64,000 bases of DNA from Bryobacteraceae bacterium. Its GTDB lineage: Bacteria > Acidobacteriota > Terriglobia > Bryobacterales > Bryobacteraceae. The stretch's first letter is position 1. Every line of letters starts with the position of its first letter. Where the stretch lies: assembly GCA_023384675.1 (NCBI GenBank), contig JAHDVK010000005.1, forward strand, positions 1-64,000. Reading direction: 5' to 3'. Below are positions 17,048-25,092 of this stretch, one piece after another. The position numbers and the translations under genes are program-made. The notes under the pieces are model-generated. The model was not told the origin of the DNA. It was given only the letters and a program-made list of their open reading frames with translations, and did no database searches.

Positions 17048-20000
17048 TCACACGCGGATCGTCACTGTCAGATTGCGCCCCGGCCGCGAACCCTGGCTCA
17101 ACGGCACGCCGATGATGTCCAGCGTCATCTCCGCCCCCGCCGGCAGCGGGGCCAGATTCACCCCGTTCACGGTGTTGGAGACACGCTGCCCTGCCAGGAC
17201 GGTCAGTTCGCAGTAGGCGTCGCCATTCACCCTGAGGCGCATCGCCAGATCCCCGCCCGCCGGCGCCTCGGTCAAGGTGGCGAAAATGTCGCCGACGGCC
17301 TGCTTCTCGTCGATCACCAGCGGCGGCGCGGCCATCGATTCCAGGGCCGGTTCACCGGGCACCTGAATGGTGTACTGGCCGCCCGCCAGCGTACGCAGCC
17401 CGCCATGCAACAAGCCTGCGTAGCTGTTGACCGATGCCGGCCCCGCGCCTCGCGTGTTCGTCGCGAACAATTCCGCCGCGGCGATCCGGGCATGCGGAAA
17501 AGGAATCGTCAGCAAGTAACTCCCGCTGGCCGGCGTGCCGAAGAACCGTCGCGGGAACGGGACCACAACCACGTGCCTTCGCAGCCGCCACACTGCGCTC
17601 AGCGCCGGATGCGCCCCCGCCGGGCCTCCCGCCGCCGCGCGCTCCACCTCGACCGTATTCCCTTCCCCGGCCGTCACTACTTTCATCAACTCGGCCCCGA
17701 TCTGAAGCAAGTCACCCGGCGACATCGGCTCCGCCCCTTCGAGAATCAGCCAGCCCGACTCGGAGTCCACGCCCTCGGCCAGCCTCGCGCCGGTCACTCC
17801 ATCCAGTTCGTTCCAGTAGTGCAGCGTCAATGTGCCCGCGGTTATCCCTCGTGTATTCTCGAGCGTCTCAAACCCGATGCCGAGCAGTTCCAGCCGCCCG
17901 CGCCTCCCGGCGGCCAAGGCAAAAAACGGTGTAGGCGGGAAGTCCTCTCCTTCCATGCCTCCCTCGGCCCCGCCAATCAAATGCCGGTGCAACACCGACA
18001 GTTCGCTTGACGTCTCCTGGTCCAGCGCGTTCGCCGAACGTCCGCTGATCTGGACATACGTGCCGTCGCGGTTCAGAACTTCGAAGACGATCTCATCCGA
18101 TCGCGTCGATCCCGCAAAGCGCCATGACGGCTCCGACACGGCGAACCAGCTCGTCGCGTCCGGCGCCGTCGTCCACGGCGTCGCCAAAAACAGCGTGGAC
18201 GAATCGTTGTCCATCACCAGCCGCTCCTGGCCCTGCCCGCGTCCTCGCACGATCCTGACCGTCGCGCCGCGGTACTCATGCTCCAGCATCGCCAGACTGG
18301 CATTGCCGATCAGCGCCTCGCCGTGCAGCACCGCCTGTGTTTCCGGCAGAAGTTCCATGCGCCAGTGGAAGTTCGCGTGATCATAGTTCGCATCCGGAGG
18401 CGGTTCCAGTGCCGGCTCCAGACCATCGTCGATGAATTGCCCCACCGGACCCGCGGTCTCCGCGATTCGCAGCAACTGCAGCGGGCTCGCTCCGCGATAA
18501 ACGCGAACCGCCGCCGTCCCTCCCGCCAGGCTGATGCCGGTCAGCACCACCCGGTTTGTCGACGTGGCCTCCGGCAGCGTCGCCCTCACGACGAACGAAA
18601 GATCCGATTCCTCGCCATTCGCGTCCACCGCGCTGATCGCGTAGTACCATGTCTGGCCGACTGAGAGCGTGCCGCCACTCGTCTGCACCAGCGGCGACAG
18701 CGCCAGCAGCGGCACGCCCGCGCCCGCCGCCGCCGGCCGCGATGGCGGACTGAAACGCACACGCAACTGCACCGCTGCGCTCCCGTCCATCTGTTCCAAC
18801 GGCCGCTCCTCCACGTCGAACTCCTGTTCGCCGTCGCTGTTCAGCCGCACGCCCGCCAGCGGCCGCGGAGTCCCGCCTTGCCGGCTGTACCGGCGCAGTT
18901 GGCCCGCGTCCATCGATTCCGCCCCATCCAGCAGCGCATGCCAGCCTTCCACGTGACGCTGGCCCGTGATCCGCACCGTCTCGTAATTCTCCGCCGGCGT
19001 CAGCTTCACAATTCGATAAGGCGCCCGATCCAGACCATCCTTCAAGTAGGTCACCGTGATCAGATCGCCCGGCCGGAGCCCCAATGCCTGCACGCTCGTC
19101 TCGAATTCGACGTATTCGTTCCCATACAGGCCCTTCATCAGATGAAAGCGGACGATTCGCGCCGCCTGGTCGAAGTGCGGCAGACCCATCGCCGGCAAGG
19201 CCGCGCTCAACTCCTGCCCGGTCGTCAGCACGTCATCCAGGTCCACCAGCGACACGCTGTCCTGCCGGTATTCGTTGAAGGCGTTCTGGAACTCCGCGCT
19301 CAGCCGGTTCGGGCACTCGCTGGTTCCCCTTGACCACCGCCGCAACGCCGGCTCTCCTGAGGGCCGCCGCAAAAGCCCGCTCAGCCCGTTCGACCCGTCG
19401 CCGAATTCGTACGCGGGCCACCCCCCATGCCAGGGCTCCGTGCCGTTGCTCGTCTCCGGCTTCACCGGATGCTGATCGGCCATCGCGGCCTCGGGCCGTA
19501 GTTGCAGCCTGCCGTCCCCGTCGAATGTGAGCAGTAACGCCGCCGTCATTCGCACGCCGCGAACCAGTTCCGCCGCACTGCGACGCTGGGTCACCGTCAG
19601 GTTGCACTCGAACCGCGGAGTAAACAGAGGGTTTCCATTCGCGTCCTTGGCTTCAATCGGCTCATCGCAACGCGCCGCGGTTTGAGCGAAGCTCCGGACA
19701 TCGATCTCCTGCATCCTCCATCCGCTTCTCCGCAGCAGATCCAACAGAATCCACGCCGGGTTCCTCGTGAATACCACGCCCAGCGACTCCCCATTCACGT
19801 CGAAGCGCTCCAGCCTGAGACCGTCCAGCAGCACTTCCACTCGCGGCACGCTCCGCCCGTCGTTCAACCGGTTCGGCAGGGCCACCGCGAGAATTCCGGC
19901 GCTCCCATGCGGATCGCCCAACGCGTTTCCGGCCTGGTCCCGAAAGTTCAGATTGAATCCGCCGTTTCGCGTGCCCAGGCTCACCACGTTGTACCAGCCC

Positions 20001-20983
20001 GTCGCCGTCATGTCCCGCCCCGTGACGCCCAGCGGGATCTCCACTCCGTTTACCACCACCTTGTGGACCCCTTCCATCTGGCCCACGCCCAGCAGCACCT
20101 CGCAGTGCGTCAGATTGCCGTCGTTCCTCGTGAACACCACCGGCGGCTGCACCCACGCCGTGCCGTACACCATCGGCACCACATCGTTCGCCCGTGCGCG
20201 GTTGTCGAGCGGATCGCTTACATGCGAACTCTTCGCGCCATGCGTCCGCACCAGCACGCTCGCCGGCAGGAATTGAAACCCTCCGAAGCGCGCCGTCGGC
20301 CGCCCTTGCGAATCCTCGTCGAACATGCCCCGAGCCGCGCAATCGTTCTTCGTGTAATTGCAGCTTGTGTACGCAACCCCCAGCGGATCGGCGTTGCCGC
20401 AACCGCCCTCCTGATCCGGCGAGTATCCGCAGGCATAGAACCGCGAGTAAATCCCGTTCTCTCCCCCGTTCACTGCCTCCTCGCGCTGCTCCGCGGTGGC
20501 CGGAAACATCCAAGGGCACCGGGCTTGCACCCGCACCGGCGGCAGCGTCACCCGCTGCAGACTCAGCCGGTTCACGAAGCTCAGCCGCATTGTCTTCTCG
20601 GTGATCTCTTCCGGCGGGTTCGCTGATCCCAGAAACACCGCCACCGGCTCCGTCACGGCCGTGCTGTTGCTCAGCTCGTAAAACACGAACCGGACCCGCA
20701 GGCTCGCGCCCTTCCAGCCCGTCGCAGCTTCAATCTGCGAATACCGCGAATCCACGTTGGCCAGCGTCACCGAAAAACGCGCCGAAGCGTCAATGCCCTC
20801 GTCCGCGCCCAGGCGCAGGTCGAACTGATTGTGCCGCAGCACCCGCGCTTCATATTCTTCACCCTCCACCGTGACCGCGTGTGTCGACCAGCGCTCCACC
20901 CGGCCGTCCCGCAGCCGGCATTCCATCAACAACAACGGCGTCGGCAGCACTTCCGCGCGCTTGATCTGATGTACTGTCGTCAT
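17048..20983 (-). CDS. Phage-like tail hub/tip protein (baseplate megaprotein)
   Basis: The largest gene of the particle cluster, 1311 residues, in the position of the central tail-tip protein. The N-terminal 250 residues resemble the DUF2163/gpL-like hub: strands to about residue 150, then a Cys cluster (RCPWMFP, FYACGYSPDQEGGCGN, TSCNYTKNDC, about six cysteines) like the iron-sulfur region of lambda gpL. The middle resembles gpJ-type tail-tip sequence, with VTQRRSAAELVRGV and GDLITVTYLKDGL. A fibronectin-III-like module lies near 740-840 (YAISAVDANGEES) and the last 300 residues are beta-rich and receptor-facing by position. It therefore looks like a fusion of hub and tip functions. AGGGAGAG precedes the ATG. 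The only candidate host-binding part is its C terminus; no separate fibre gene follows. Confidence 0.75.
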   Translation of the reverse strand: MTTVHQIKRAEVLPTPLLLMECRLRDGRVERWSTHAVTVEGEEYEARVLRHNQFDLRLGADEGIDASARFSVTLANVDSRYSQIEAATGWKGASLRVRFVFYELSNSTAVTEPVAVFLGSANPPEEITEKTMRLSFVNRLSLQRVTLPPVRVQARCPWMFPATAEQREEAVNGGENGIYSRFYACGYSPDQEGGCGNADPLGVAYTSCNYTKNDCAARGMFDEDSQGRPTARFGGFQFLPASVLVRTHGAKSSHVSDPLDNRARANDVVPMVYGTAWVQPPVVFTRNDGNLTHCEVLLGVGQMEGVHKVVVNGVEIPLGVTGRDMTATGWYNVVSLGTRNGGFNLNFRDQAGNALGDPHGSAGILAVALPNRLNDGRSVPRVEVLLDGLRLERFDVNGESLGVVFTRNPAWILLDLLRRSGWRMQEIDVRSFAQTAARCDEPIEAKDANGNPLFTPRFECNLTVTQRRSAAELVRGVRMTAALLLTFDGDGRLQLRPEAAMADQHPVKPETSNGTEPWHGGWPAYEFGDGSNGLSGLLRRPSGEPALRRWSRGTSECPNRLSAEFQNAFNEYRQDSVSLVDLDDVLTTGQELSAALPAMGLPHFDQAARIVRFHLMKGLYGNEYVEFETSVQALGLRPGDLITVTYLKDGLDRAPYRIVKLTPAENYETVRITGQRHVEGWHALLDGAESMDAGQLRRYSRQGGTPRPLAGVRLNSDGEQEFDVEERPLEQMDGSAAVQLRVRFSPPSRPAAAGAGVPLLALSPLVQTSGGTLSVGQTWYYAISAVDANGEESDLSFVVRATLPEATSTNRVVLTGISLAGGTAAVRVYRGASPLQLLRIAETAGPVGQFIDDGLEPALEPPPDANYDHANFHWRMELLPETQAVLHGEALIGNASLAMLEHEYRGATVRIVRGRGQGQERLVMDNDSSTLFLATPWTTAPDATSWFAVSEPSWRFAGSTRSDEIVFEVLNRDGTYVQISGRSANALDQETSSELSVLHRHLIGGAEGGMEGEDFPPTPFFALAAGRRGRLELLGIGFETLENTRGITAGTLTLHYWNELDGVTGARLAEGVDSESGWLILEGAEPMSPGDLLQIGAELMKVVTAGEGNTVEVERAAAGGPAGAHPALSAVWRLRRHVVVVPFPRRFFGTPASGSYLLTIPFPHARIAAAELFATNTRGAGPASVNSYAGLLHGGLRTLAGGQYTIQVPGEPALESMAAPPLVIDEKQAVGDIFATLTEAPAGGDLAMRLRVNGDAYCELTVLAGQRVSNTVNGVNLAPLPAGAEMTLDIIGVPLSQGSRPGRNLTVTIRV

Positions 20984-20993
20984 CGTTCTCTCC

Positions 20994-21770
20994 CTAGCTC
21001 CGGCTCCGGATGCGCACCGCCGTGTGGAACTGCCCCGGCCCTTCCAACACCCACGTCAACTCGTCCATGTCAAACCGGGCGCTCGAATACACCGCCCGGC
21101 CGCCGCCGGCGCGCTTGTATGGCGAAGCCGCCCTCTGCGCCTCGGCCTGCGGACCATACGCCTCGCACACACCGCCAGGCTCCAGCTCGATCGCGAATCG
21201 CACCGTTGCGCCTGCGCCCGCCTGCGCCGTCATCTGGCGCCGCTGCCACTGCCCATTCATCTCGAACTGCTCCGCCGCGCCCGCCAGCTTCAGCCAAACC
21301 TTCGTCCCCGCCGCGCCCCGCAGCCACGTGCTCAGCGCGTACCGGTAATCTCCCGGCGCCGCCACCGTCTGCGCGATCCCATGCGCCGCGCCGCTCGGGT
21401 TGCTCAACGTGAAGGCCTCCTGACCCCCGTTCGCATCCGGCTGCGCCGAAGGCGCCACCCCCGTCAAGCCCTTCTCCCAGACCTCATCCGTCAACGCCCC
21501 CGTCCACCTCAGCAGGTTGGCCAGCGGATCCACGAATGTGAACGGCCGCAGCCGCCCCCCGGCTTCCCTGAAGAACTCCCGCAGCCGCTCCGCCTCCTCC
21601 TCATCCAGATGCTGATACCGCAACGTCCACGACACCGCATCCGCGTCCGCGTCATGCCGCGTGTGCCACACACCGCCGGCCGTCCGCACGCTCGTGCTCC
21701 GGGTTTCCCGGTTCTTCTGCAAGGGATACTGCGCCAGCGCGCCGGCCATGATTTGTGGGTACACCAGCAT
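20994..21770 (-). CDS. Distal tail protein (DUF2460/gpM-like), long paralogue
   Basis: A 258-residue tail protein between the tape-measure region and the hub. The N-terminal block has PQIMAGALAQYPLQ, then LDEEEAERLREFFREAGG and RPFTFVDPLANLL. The same pattern (P..k.GALAQY, L.e.E...L..FF, F.F.DP) is seen in the next upstream gene, so the two are paralogues. The C-terminal half, about 140 residues, looks like a beta-sandwich carbohydrate-binding-like domain and is missing from the paralogue. DUF2460-type proteins cap the tail tube and join it to the hub. There are 10 bases to the hub gene and 1 base between it and its paralogue. Confidence 0.65.
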   Translation of the reverse strand: MLVYPQIMAGALAQYPLQKNRETRSTSVRTAGGVWHTRHDADADAVSWTLRYQHLDEEEAERLREFFREAGGRLRPFTFVDPLANLLRWTGALTDEVWEKGLTGVAPSAQPDANGGQEAFTLSNPSGAAHGIAQTVAAPGDYRYALSTWLRGAAGTKVWLKLAGAAEQFEMNGQWQRRQMTAQAGAGATVRFAIELEPGGVCEAYGPQAEAQRAASPYKRAGGGRAVYSSARFDMDELTWVLEGPGQFHTAVRIRSRS

Positions 21771-21771
21771 C

Positions 21772-22128
21772 TCAGTCCCTCACCTCGACAATCTCGATCT
21801 CCGCTTCGCCCTCATGCCCTTCCCGCAGGTTCAGCCTCAGCGTGTCCTCCGCCAGCCGGCACCGCTCATACACCGACCCCGTCCGCGGATCTTCGAACTC
21901 GAACTCCTGCGACGAACCCTGCAGCGCCTGGAAGAACTCCTCCAGCGCCGCCAACTCCCCCTCATCCAACTGCGCCAGCTTCACCACCCAACGCCTCTCC
22001 GCCTCGCCGCGCAAGGCAAACCGCTGTTCGCCACCGTCCACAAACCGCAGTACCCGCGTCGCGAACCGTTGCCCTTCCACGCTGCCGTATTGCGCCAGCG
22101 CCCCCGTCTTCAATCTGGGAAACTCCAT
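21772..22128 (-). CDS. Distal tail protein (DUF2460/gpM-like), short paralogue
   Basis: A 118-residue tail protein that follows the presumed tape measure. The segments PRLKTGALAQYG, LDEGELAALEEFFQALQG and EFEFEDPRTGS match the N-terminal half of the 258-residue neighbour. DUF2460/gpM-like minor tail proteins sit at this point in siphophage and gene-transfer-agent operons. Two copies in tandem point to duplication and division of labour at the distal end of the tail. Function is assigned by position and weak motif similarity. Confidence 0.65.
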   Translation of the reverse strand: MEFPRLKTGALAQYGSVEGQRFATRVLRFVDGGEQRFALRGEAERRWVVKLAQLDEGELAALEEFFQALQGSSQEFEFEDPRTGSVYERCRLAEDTLRLNLREGHEGEAEIEIVEVRD

Positions 22129-22140
22129 CGCGCCGCCCCC

Positions 22141-22746
22141 TTACCGCTCGCCCATCACATCGCCCAGGCTGTGCGACTCCAGCAACGCCTGCCGCACCGC
22201 CGCCGCGATCTCGTCCCGGTGGTCCAGGAACGACCGGCTGTCCATCGCCTGCACCTGCACCGTCACCTGCGCCGGCGCCGCCGCCCGCTCCTCTCCGATC
22301 GCGCGCGCCTGCCAGCCCGCCCCGTAGTCCGCCTCCCTCATCGACCATCCGCTCTCCGCCCTGATCCCGCCCAGGTAGTCTTGCCGCGCCGGCCTGTCGT
22401 ACTTCGGCAACTCCACCGCCTCCGGCTTGCCCCCCCCGCCAAACAGCCGCAACAACCCCAGCAGAGGATTCAAGCTCGCCATCCAACCCAGCGGGCCGCC
22501 CAGCCGCTTCGTCACCGACTCCAGATTCTGGACCGCCGCTCCCAGCGAACCCACCCCTCCGGCCGCCCCGTCCCGGTTGCTTCCGAGCGATTGCGTCAGC
22601 TTTGCCGCCAGGCTCTCCGCCGCCTGCGCCGTATTGGTCTCGCTCGCTACGCCGCCGCTCCGCAGAGCCTCTGTCATCGAAGCCGCCAGCCGGTCGGCCA
22701 CACTCCGCAGTTCATCTCCCTGAGCTTCGCCTTCGTTCCTCTGCAT
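22141..22746 (-). CDS. Short tail tape-measure protein
   Basis: A 201-residue protein in the tape-measure position, directly after the G/GT chaperone pair and before the distal tail genes. It has an Ala-rich helical N terminus (LRSVADRLAASMTEALRSGG), a Gly-rich hydrophobic middle (LGWMASLNPLLGLLRLFGGGG), and a C-terminal VTVQVQAMDSRSFLDHRDE-like segment followed by a helix, as in gene-transfer-agent tape measures. Tape-measure length sets tail length at about 0.15 nm per residue, so this would give a tail of only some 30 nm. The ATG at 22746 has GGAG upstream and overlaps the GT frame by 35 bases. The assignment rests mainly on position and on the C-terminal pattern. Confidence 0.6.
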   Translation of the reverse strand: MQRNEGEAQGDELRSVADRLAASMTEALRSGGVASETNTAQAAESLAAKLTQSLGSNRDGAAGGVGSLGAAVQNLESVTKRLGGPLGWMASLNPLLGLLRLFGGGGKPEAVELPKYDRPARQDYLGGIRAESGWSMREADYGAGWQARAIGEERAAAPAQVTVQVQAMDSRSFLDHRDEIAAAVRQALLESHSLGDVMGER

Positions 22747-23065
22747 CTCTCCGCTCCTTCTCCCATTCCTCTTCCAGCAGCGCCAGCGCCTCGGCATCCT
22801 TGGCCGCCACACTCCACAAATCGCCGCCGCCCAGCCGCTTCCACACTGCGAACATCTCCAGCCAGCTCTGGCTCGCCGCCGTGATCTCCGTCCGCGGACA
22901 CGCCTCCGTCATCGCCGGCCCCCGCGCCCACACCACTCTCACCGGCGCCCCCCGGCCCTCCGCCGACCATCCGCAGCGCCTCTTCACCTGCAGACCGTTT
23001 CCCCGGCAACTCTCGCAATCCCACCCGGCCTGCGCCCCCAGCGCGAAATGGAATGCGACCCTCAG
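22712..23065 (-). CDS. Tail assembly chaperone T extension, reached by -1 frameshift
   Basis: This frame has no good start codon of its own. It begins where the upstream chaperone ends, at an A_AAA_AAC slippery heptamer (minus strand, 23071-23065) that is in phase with the upstream frame and directly before its TGA. A -1 slip would continue as LRVAFHFALGAQAG and add about 117 residues, giving a G-T fusion of about 248 residues next to the 131-residue G protein. The region has a C-x-x-C...RRC pattern and a charged helical tail (LLEEEWEKERRDAEERR). Tail chaperones made this way are conserved in long-tailed phages upstream of the tape measure. A rare CTG start at 23065 is the alternative. Confidence 0.65.
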   Translation of the reverse strand: MRVAFHFALGAQAGWDCESCRGNGLQVKRRCGWSAEGRGAPVRVVWARGPAMTEACPRTEITAASQSWLEMFAVWKRLGGGDLWSVAAKDAEALALLEEEWEKERRDAEERRRSSGR

Positions 23066-23457
23066 TTTTTTCGTTCGTTCTCGCTCAACGAAAGCTCCGC
23101 TCGCACCGCCGCCGCCATCTCGCGGCACAGCCCCTCGGGGCCTTTCTCCACCACCGCCGCCACGCTTGCCGCTTCCCCATCGATCTCCAAACCCGACACT
23201 TCCAGCACACCCCACTCCACATACACCCGGTCCGCCTCCAGCTCCAACTCCACCGCCGCCAGCTTCTCCTCCGGACCGTCGCCCGCCGCCCGGCACGCCA
23301 GCTCCTCCACCAGCCCCCGCACCCGCCGCGTCAGTTCCGCCCGCCGCGCCAGCGACGCCCGCCTCACCCGGAACCGCGCGCCGGGCATCGTCTCCGATGC
23401 CCGCCACACCGTGCTCTCCCACTTCACCGCTTCATCCGAAGGCGATCCAAAGCTCAT
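23062..23457 (-). CDS. Tail assembly chaperone G-like protein
   Basis: A 131-residue acidic protein between the tail tube and tape-measure genes, the position of lambda gpG. It is rich in Glu, Arg and Ala, with AVELELEADRVYVEWGVLEV in the middle and a C terminus AELSLSENERKN that ends on a slippery heptamer followed by TGA. The ATG at 23457 overlaps the end of the tail tube gene by 26 bases. In phages this protein binds the tape measure during tail assembly and is absent from finished particles. The assignment uses position, size and the frameshift signal, not sequence similarity. Confidence 0.6.
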   Translation of the reverse strand: MSFGSPSDEAVKWESTVWRASETMPGARFRVRRASLARRAELTRRVRGLVEELACRAAGDGPEEKLAAVELELEADRVYVEWGVLEVSGLEIDGEAASVAAVVEKGPEGLCREMAAAVRAELSLSENERKN

Positions 23458-24577
23458 CGCTCGCGCCTCCTTGCGCCCTCGAAGCCGAAAACCGCCACCG
23501 CAGCCGTGTCTCATCGTCCAGGAACTCCGGCGTCTCCGGCACGAAGCTCTTCATCCACACGCCGCACATCTGCCCCGCCTGCTCGCCCATCTGCACCACC
23601 AGCGACACCGGCTGCCGCCACCGCGCCGCCTGGTACATCTCCTCGAACACCGCCGTGTCCTGGCTGTACAACTCGAACTCCGCCGTCACTTCCCGCTCGC
23701 CCGGCGCGATGCAGCGCGGCGTCACCCAGCCGAACTCCCTCGTCCGCGTCTCCACGTTGTTCTTCACTCGCACCCGCGCCGAGGTCACCGTATGCGCCTG
23801 CGACGGCCCCAGCCCCAGCCACATCTGCCCCAAATGCCCCAACACCGGCGGCGCGTCCATCTGCTCCACCGCGGGCTCAGCCGGAAATCCTCCCGCCGCC
23901 GTCGTGCTGTCGATCAACTCCGCCGCCACTCCCTCGAACCGCAGTTCGTGGAAATCGCCGTTCACCTCCAACTCCAGCTCATCCACCACCGCGCCCCGCA
24001 GCATCCGCTGCACCGCGCCCTCCGGACTCCAGTAGTCGTACAGCGTCACGCTCGGCAGCATTTCGTCCAACCCATAACTCACGCCTCCGCCCACCGGCGC
24101 CGCCCCCATCCACGCCGTGAACGGCGCGTTCAGCACCACCGTCTGCGCATCCATCACCCCGGCCACCATCCGCAGCTCTCCGCCCGCCGTCAATGCCATC
24201 CCTTCGCTCAATCCGTGCGCCGCCTGGAAACTCAGCACCAGCCCGTTCGCCGTCGCCGTACCCCCCGCCGTCACGCGCCCCTCGCCGCCCATCGCCGATT
24301 CCACCAGCGCCCCGTAGCGCGGCTTGTCCGTCCCGCTCGCCCGGCCCGCCAAGTACGTCGTCACCTCAAACGACGTCTGCCGCCGCAGCTCCGCCGGCAA
24401 CCCCTGAAACGTCCGCGTCCCCGTTTTGTCGCGCCGCCGTACCGCCTCCCTTCTCTCGCGGATCCCCAACCGCACGGCCGGGAACCGGTCCGCCGCCGTC
24501 ACCCCCGCCGCGCTTCCGTATGCCGGCTCCCGGGCCACGTAAAACCTGTTGTTATTCGATGCAATGTAGCAAGCCAT
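23432..24577 (-). CDS. Major tail tube protein
   Basis: A 381-residue protein in the tail-tube slot, between the tail completion protein and the chaperones. The N terminus ACYIASNNNRFYVAREPAYG and the segments FEVTTYLAG and FELYSQDTAVFEEMYQAA are consistent with a tail tube subunit with inserted beta domain. An IgG-like insertion (GLSEGMALTAGGELRMVAGV) is plausible between residues 100 and 170. At 381 residues it is longer than most lambda-type tail tubes. It ends inside the start of the chaperone gene. The evidence is gene order plus general features; no catalytic motif is expected. Confidence 0.6.
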   Translation of the reverse strand: MACYIASNNNRFYVAREPAYGSAAGVTAADRFPAVRLGIRERREAVRRRDKTGTRTFQGLPAELRRQTSFEVTTYLAGRASGTDKPRYGALVESAMGGEGRVTAGGTATANGLVLSFQAAHGLSEGMALTAGGELRMVAGVMDAQTVVLNAPFTAWMGAAPVGGGVSYGLDEMLPSVTLYDYWSPEGAVQRMLRGAVVDELELEVNGDFHELRFEGVAAELIDSTTAAGGFPAEPAVEQMDAPPVLGHLGQMWLGLGPSQAHTVTSARVRVKNNVETRTREFGWVTPRCIAPGEREVTAEFELYSQDTAVFEEMYQAARWRQPVSLVVQMGEQAGQMCGVWMKSFVPETPEFLDDETRLRWRFSASRAQGGASDELWIAFG

Positions 24578-24590
24578 TTCCTTGTTCCCC

Positions 24591-25088
24591 TTAGTGCCGG
24601 CTCAGGTCCACTTCGCACACCACCCGCGCCGTCTGCTGAAAATGCAATCCACCCTTCTTCACCGGTTCGAAAACCACTTCATATTCCCCGCTCAGCGTCA
24701 TCCCCTCGCCCAGGCTCCCCCGGCTTCGCTCCACCACGTCCGTCACCGCGTCCGCGAAAAACTGCAACTCCTCCGTCAAGCCCTCCAGCCGGTCCCGCGA
24801 TACCCGCACCTCCGTCACCACCTCCACCGTCCCCGAAAACCGCCGGAATTTCTCCGTCATCTTGTTCCGGATCCGCGCCACGTACACCTGAAACGACGGA
24901 TACTCCTGCCCCCTGCTCTGCTCCTGCAAATCCGCGCTCGCCTGCACTCCGCCCACCTGCCGCGCCGCCGGCGTCAGCAGAATACTCTCCGGACGGTCCC
25001 GCAGCGCCGCCACGCTGTGCGCCAGCCCCGTCTCGCCCGTCAGCAACTCCCGAATCCGCTCCACCACTCTCTGCGTCGGTGTCGACAT
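24591..25088 (-). CDS. Tail completion / head-tail joining protein
   Basis: A 165-residue protein just upstream of the tail tube gene. It has STPTQRVVERIRELL at the N terminus, VYVARIRNKMTEKFRRFSGTVEVVTEVRVSRDRLEGL in pieces across the middle, and a final beta strand RVVCEVDL. Gene order and size fit the tail terminator or neck protein (lambda gpU or RcGTA gp8 slot). I do not recognise the family by sequence. It starts 4 bases after the preceding gene, and 13 bases separate it from the tail tube gene. Confidence 0.5.
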   Translation of the reverse strand: MSTPTQRVVERIRELLTGETGLAHSVAALRDRPESILLTPAARQVGGVQASADLQEQSRGQEYPSFQVYVARIRNKMTEKFRRFSGTVEVVTEVRVSRDRLEGLTEELQFFADAVTDVVERSRGSLGEGMTLSGEYEVVFEPVKKGGLHFQQTARVVCEVDLSRH

Positions 25089-25092
25089 CCGC

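Noticed and set aside
23066-23422. Upstream part of the same frame as the T extension (minus strand)
   Set aside because: It is Gly/Ala-rich antisense-like sequence and overlaps the G-like chaperone. The real part of the frame begins at the slippery heptamer.
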